From Methanomassiliicoccus sp. UBA386 (lineage in GTDB: Archaea; Thermoplasmatota; Thermoplasmata; Methanomassiliicoccales; Methanomassiliicoccaceae), in contig DAGU01000019.1 of assembly GCA_002498285.1 (NCBI GenBank), forward strand, positions 5,563 to 13,071: 7,509 nucleotides of DNA, read 5' to 3'. This document shows, piece after piece, positions 6,122 through 7,509 of this stretch. The notes below the pieces were generated by a model that saw nothing but the letters and a program-made list of their open reading frames with translations, was not told the DNA's origin and made no database searches. Position 1 is the first letter of the stretch; every line of letters starts with the position of its first letter. A program made the position numbers and the translations under genes.

Positions 6122-6591
6122 CAGTACTCTACGAACACCAGAGCGGCGACGCAGGCGCCGTAGTTGTCCATGGGGACGGACAACTCCTCAATGCGGTACT
6201 GGATGGGCTCCATCTCGATGCCGCGGAGCTTGGCCATCTCGTCCATCTTCCACTCCATGATCTCGCGGAGGGCCTTCTTGGATCCGTGGATGTGGCCCTC
6301 GGCGACATACCCGCCCTTGCCGTCCTTCCGGAAGCCATATGCAATGCCAGCAGAGATCATCTCGCCCTCGCCCCCCCTCATCTGGGCCAGGACACAGTGG
6401 GTGACAGTGCCCATGGGCAGCTCGCGTATCCCTACCTGCTCCGCTCCTACTGGCAGGACAGAGGACACGGATACGATGTTCAGCTCGCCAACTCCCGCTT
6501 CAAGAAGGGCCTTGTCGAACGCGTTGAGGTCGGAGACCTTGCTAACGGCACAGCCAGAGGAGATAAAGAACTTCTTCGGAACGAGATGCAT
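6121..6591 (-). CDS. pdaD: Pyruvoyl-dependent arginine decarboxylase
   Basis: This 156-residue proenzyme converts arginine to agmatine and CO2, the entry to archaeal polyamine synthesis. Agmatine is also the substrate for the agmatidine modification of archaeal tRNA-Ile. NAFDKALLEAGVGELNIVSV leads into the self-cleavage site SVSSVLP. Cleavage between Ser43 and Ser44 should give a 43-residue beta chain and a 113-residue alpha chain with a pyruvoyl group made from Ser44. Asn38, six residues before Ser44, and Glu98 in YVAEGH, 54 residues after it, match by spacing the important Asn and the proton-donor Glu of the Methanocaldococcus jannaschii enzyme as I recall it. LPMGTV and GEMISAGIAYG are also family features. 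Length is normal (about 150-165). The ATG has a TATA-like element about 28 nt upstream and no Shine-Dalgarno sequence, so its mRNA is probably leaderless. Confidence 0.95.
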   Translation of the reverse strand: MHLVPKKFFISSGCAVSKVSDLNAFDKALLEAGVGELNIVSVSSVLPVGAEQVGIRELPMGTVTHCVLAQMRGGEGEMISAGIAYGFRKDGKGGYVAEGHIHGSKKALREIMEWKMDEMAKLRGIEMEPIQYRIEELSVPMDNYGACVAALVFVEY

Positions 6592-6613
6592 AAAGCGGAG
6601 TAATCAGGACTAG

Positions 6614-6624
6614 TGATTTAAGCG
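6614..6624 (-). promoter_or_regulatory. TATA element for pdaD
   Basis: On the minus strand CGCTTAAATCA is centred about 28 nt upstream of the pdaD ATG at 6591. It is preceded by a strongly purine-rich GGAGGAAAAGGAAA run that could serve as BRE. Position and composition fit a leaderless archaeal promoter driving pdaD and the coupled zinc-ribbon gene. Confidence 0.6.
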
Positions 6625-6686
6625 TTTCCTTTTCCTCCAGCACCTTTTTTTGAACACTGGCCCTGCCCCTCCCGCCCATGCCTCCG

Positions 6687-6726
6687 CCGACCTGTCGGAA
6701 CGCGTCGCCTTTCTGCCCAATGGGCA
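6687..6726 (-). other. Two short inverted repeats downstream of the PAC2 gene
   Basis: TGCCCAATGGGCA (6714-6726) and CCGACCTGTCGG (6687-6698) are 5-6 bp stems with very small loops just past the PAC2 stop codon. No U-run follows either on the minus strand; the T7 tract at 6645-6651 reads as A7 there. They are therefore not convincing terminators. They may shape the mRNA 3' end or be chance in GC-rich DNA. The rest of the 139-nt gap (6592-6730) holds only the pdaD promoter and a purine-rich tract. Confidence 0.2.
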
Positions 6727-6730
6727 CTGG

Positions 6731-7492
6731 TCAGCCGTATACTATGGATTCCTCTATGGCGTCCTTCTTCGGTTGCTGTACGCTCTTCATCGCCATGCGG
6801 ATCTGCTTCTCGATCTCCTCTGCCTCCTTGAACAGCGGCTCGGGGTCGATCTTGATCTCAGGCAGCATCCTGGCGATGACCTCTAGCAGCTTGGCGGAGC
6901 CGCGGGCGTCGGGGAAGTCCGTCCGGGCGGGGCCAAGCAGGCATATGACGTTGATGCCTCTCATATCCCCTTCAAACAGCATGACCCCGGAGATGCCGGA
7001 CACCATGCCCTCCCTCATCTCCTCCACCTCGTACCTCTTCAGCATCTCCCTCGACGCCTCGGTCGATCCCACGCCGTAGATCTCGGGCTCTTCGGCGCCT
7101 GGTTGCTCCATTCCTTCCATGACCACCACGGTCTTGATGCCCTTGGCCGAAGCGTAATCGAGCAGGCGGGACACCAGTGGCTGCACCAAGTCTACGCGGG
7201 GCATGAACTCGGCCGCCACCGCCACTATCTGCTGGCACGGCTCGCCGTCGTCGCAGTCCCTCTTTCCCGCATAGATCCTCACCTGTGGCGACGGCACGCC
7301 CTCATGCACCAATGTGAAGGGAGGGAAGCCGCCTGCCGTGACCCCTGCGACCCGCTCAAGCTTGCTGGTGCGGATTATGAAGTTGGCCGCGATGCTGCTG
7401 ACCAGCCCCACCGACGGGAAGCCCACGATCATCAGCGCGCCATCGTAGCTATCGTTGCTGTATTCATGCAACTTCACCAAGTCCTCTGCCAT
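6731..7492 (-). CDS. PAC2-family protein (archaeal proteasome assembly chaperone / activator homologue)
   Basis: This is a 253-residue cytoplasmic protein. The N-terminal domain has the family signature IVGFPSVGLVSSIAANFII, then GGFPPFTLVHEG, VVVMEGMEQPG, SGISGVMLFEG and INVICLLGP. These are the conserved elements of the PAC2 fold shared with eukaryotic PAC1/PAC2 and archaeal PbaA/PbaB. A charged helix near the C-terminus (FKEAEEIEKQIRMAMKSVQQ) is likely a coiled-coil. The last three residues are Val-Tyr-Gly, matching the hydrophobic-Tyr-X tail that docks into proteasome alpha-ring pockets. The length is typical. The start is placed at 7492 because GAGGTG is 7 nt upstream, which is ideal. An in-frame ATG at 7498 would leave only one base between the RBS and the start. 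The frame stays open to the window edge, so an overlapping or adjacent upstream gene is possible. Confidence 0.88.
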   Translation of the reverse strand: MAEDLVKLHEYSNDSYDGALMIVGFPSVGLVSSIAANFIIRTSKLERVAGVTAGGFPPFTLVHEGVPSPQVRIYAGKRDCDDGEPCQQIVAVAAEFMPRVDLVQPLVSRLLDYASAKGIKTVVVMEGMEQPGAEEPEIYGVGSTEASREMLKRYEVEEMREGMVSGISGVMLFEGDMRGINVICLLGPARTDFPDARGSAKLLEVIARMLPEIKIDPEPLFKEAEEIEKQIRMAMKSVQQPKKDAIEESIVYG

Positions 7493-7498
7493 TCGCAT

Positions 7499-7505
7499 CC
7501 ACCTC
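7499..7505 (-). promoter_or_regulatory. Shine-Dalgarno site of the PAC2 gene
   Basis: GAGGTGG on the minus strand is the clearest ribosome binding site in the window. It has a 7-nt spacer to the ATG at 7492 and almost none to the ATG at 7498, which decides the start. Its presence suggests the PAC2 gene is internal to an operon whose earlier genes lie beyond the right edge, unlike the apparently leaderless genes to its left. Confidence 0.6.
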
Positions 7506-7509
7506 TGGT

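Noticed and set aside
6645..6651. T7 tract as a terminator
   Set aside because: It is a T-run only on the + strand, where no gene ends nearby. On the minus strand, where the flanking genes lie, it reads as A7.
6542..6727. 61-residue minus-strand frame between the PAC2 gene and pdaD
   Set aside because: It has a GTG start with no RBS, runs through the pdaD promoter and into pdaD in another frame, and matches no family I know.
1..7509. CRISPR, IS element, phage or defence island
   Set aside because: No regularly spaced repeats, transposase, integrase, terminal inverted repeats or recognised defence domains are visible. The gene content is housekeeping-like.

Overview
The window looks like ordinary chromosomal DNA from a GC-rich archaeon. 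Archaeal markers are a PAC2-family proteasome chaperone homologue, a pyruvoyl-dependent arginine decarboxylase of the Methanocaldococcus PdaD type, and a multidomain CysH-like protein (zinc ribbon, PUA, PP-loop, 2x[4Fe-4S]) of a kind known mainly from methanogens. Several genes also start at an ATG or GTG about 27-30 nt downstream of an AT-rich TATA-like element, with no Shine-Dalgarno sequence, as in leaderless archaeal transcription. A methanogenic Thermoplasmata lineage such as Methanomassiliicoccales fits, but that placement is inference. There is no sign of CRISPR, phage, IS elements, tRNA or rRNA. Genes are packed tightly and no gene-free stretch reaches 300 bases.

Left part (1-1900): the tail of an unidentified + strand gene meets, 3 nt apart, the 3' end of a minus-strand site-2-type (M50) intramembrane metalloprotease. 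The protease diverges from a + strand CaCA-type cation antiporter.

Centre (1900-5760): three + strand genes follow with short gaps (44, 32 and 27 nt), each with its own TATA-like element. They are the CysH-like iron-sulfur/PP-loop protein, a polytopic PrsW-like membrane protein that keeps only part of the glutamic-protease motif set, and a membrane-anchored transglutaminase-like protein with an intact Cys-His-Asp triad.

Right part (5717-7509): three minus-strand genes. The PAC2 protein ends in a Val-Tyr-Gly (HbYX-like) tail. After a 139-nt gap comes pdaD with its own promoter. Its stop codon overlaps the start of a zinc-ribbon/winged-helix protein, whose 3' end in turn overlaps the transglutaminase gene by 41 bp.

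Functionally the window mixes membrane proteolysis or envelope functions (M50, PrsW-like, transglutaminase-like), ion transport, sulfur/Fe-S or RNA-linked chemistry (CysH-like), polyamine/agmatine synthesis (pdaD) and proteasome biology (PAC2). I see no single dedicated new system. The best leads are the CysH-like fusion, the altered ion-ligand positions in the antiporter, the incomplete PrsW motif set, and the pdaD/zinc-ribbon-wHTH coupling.
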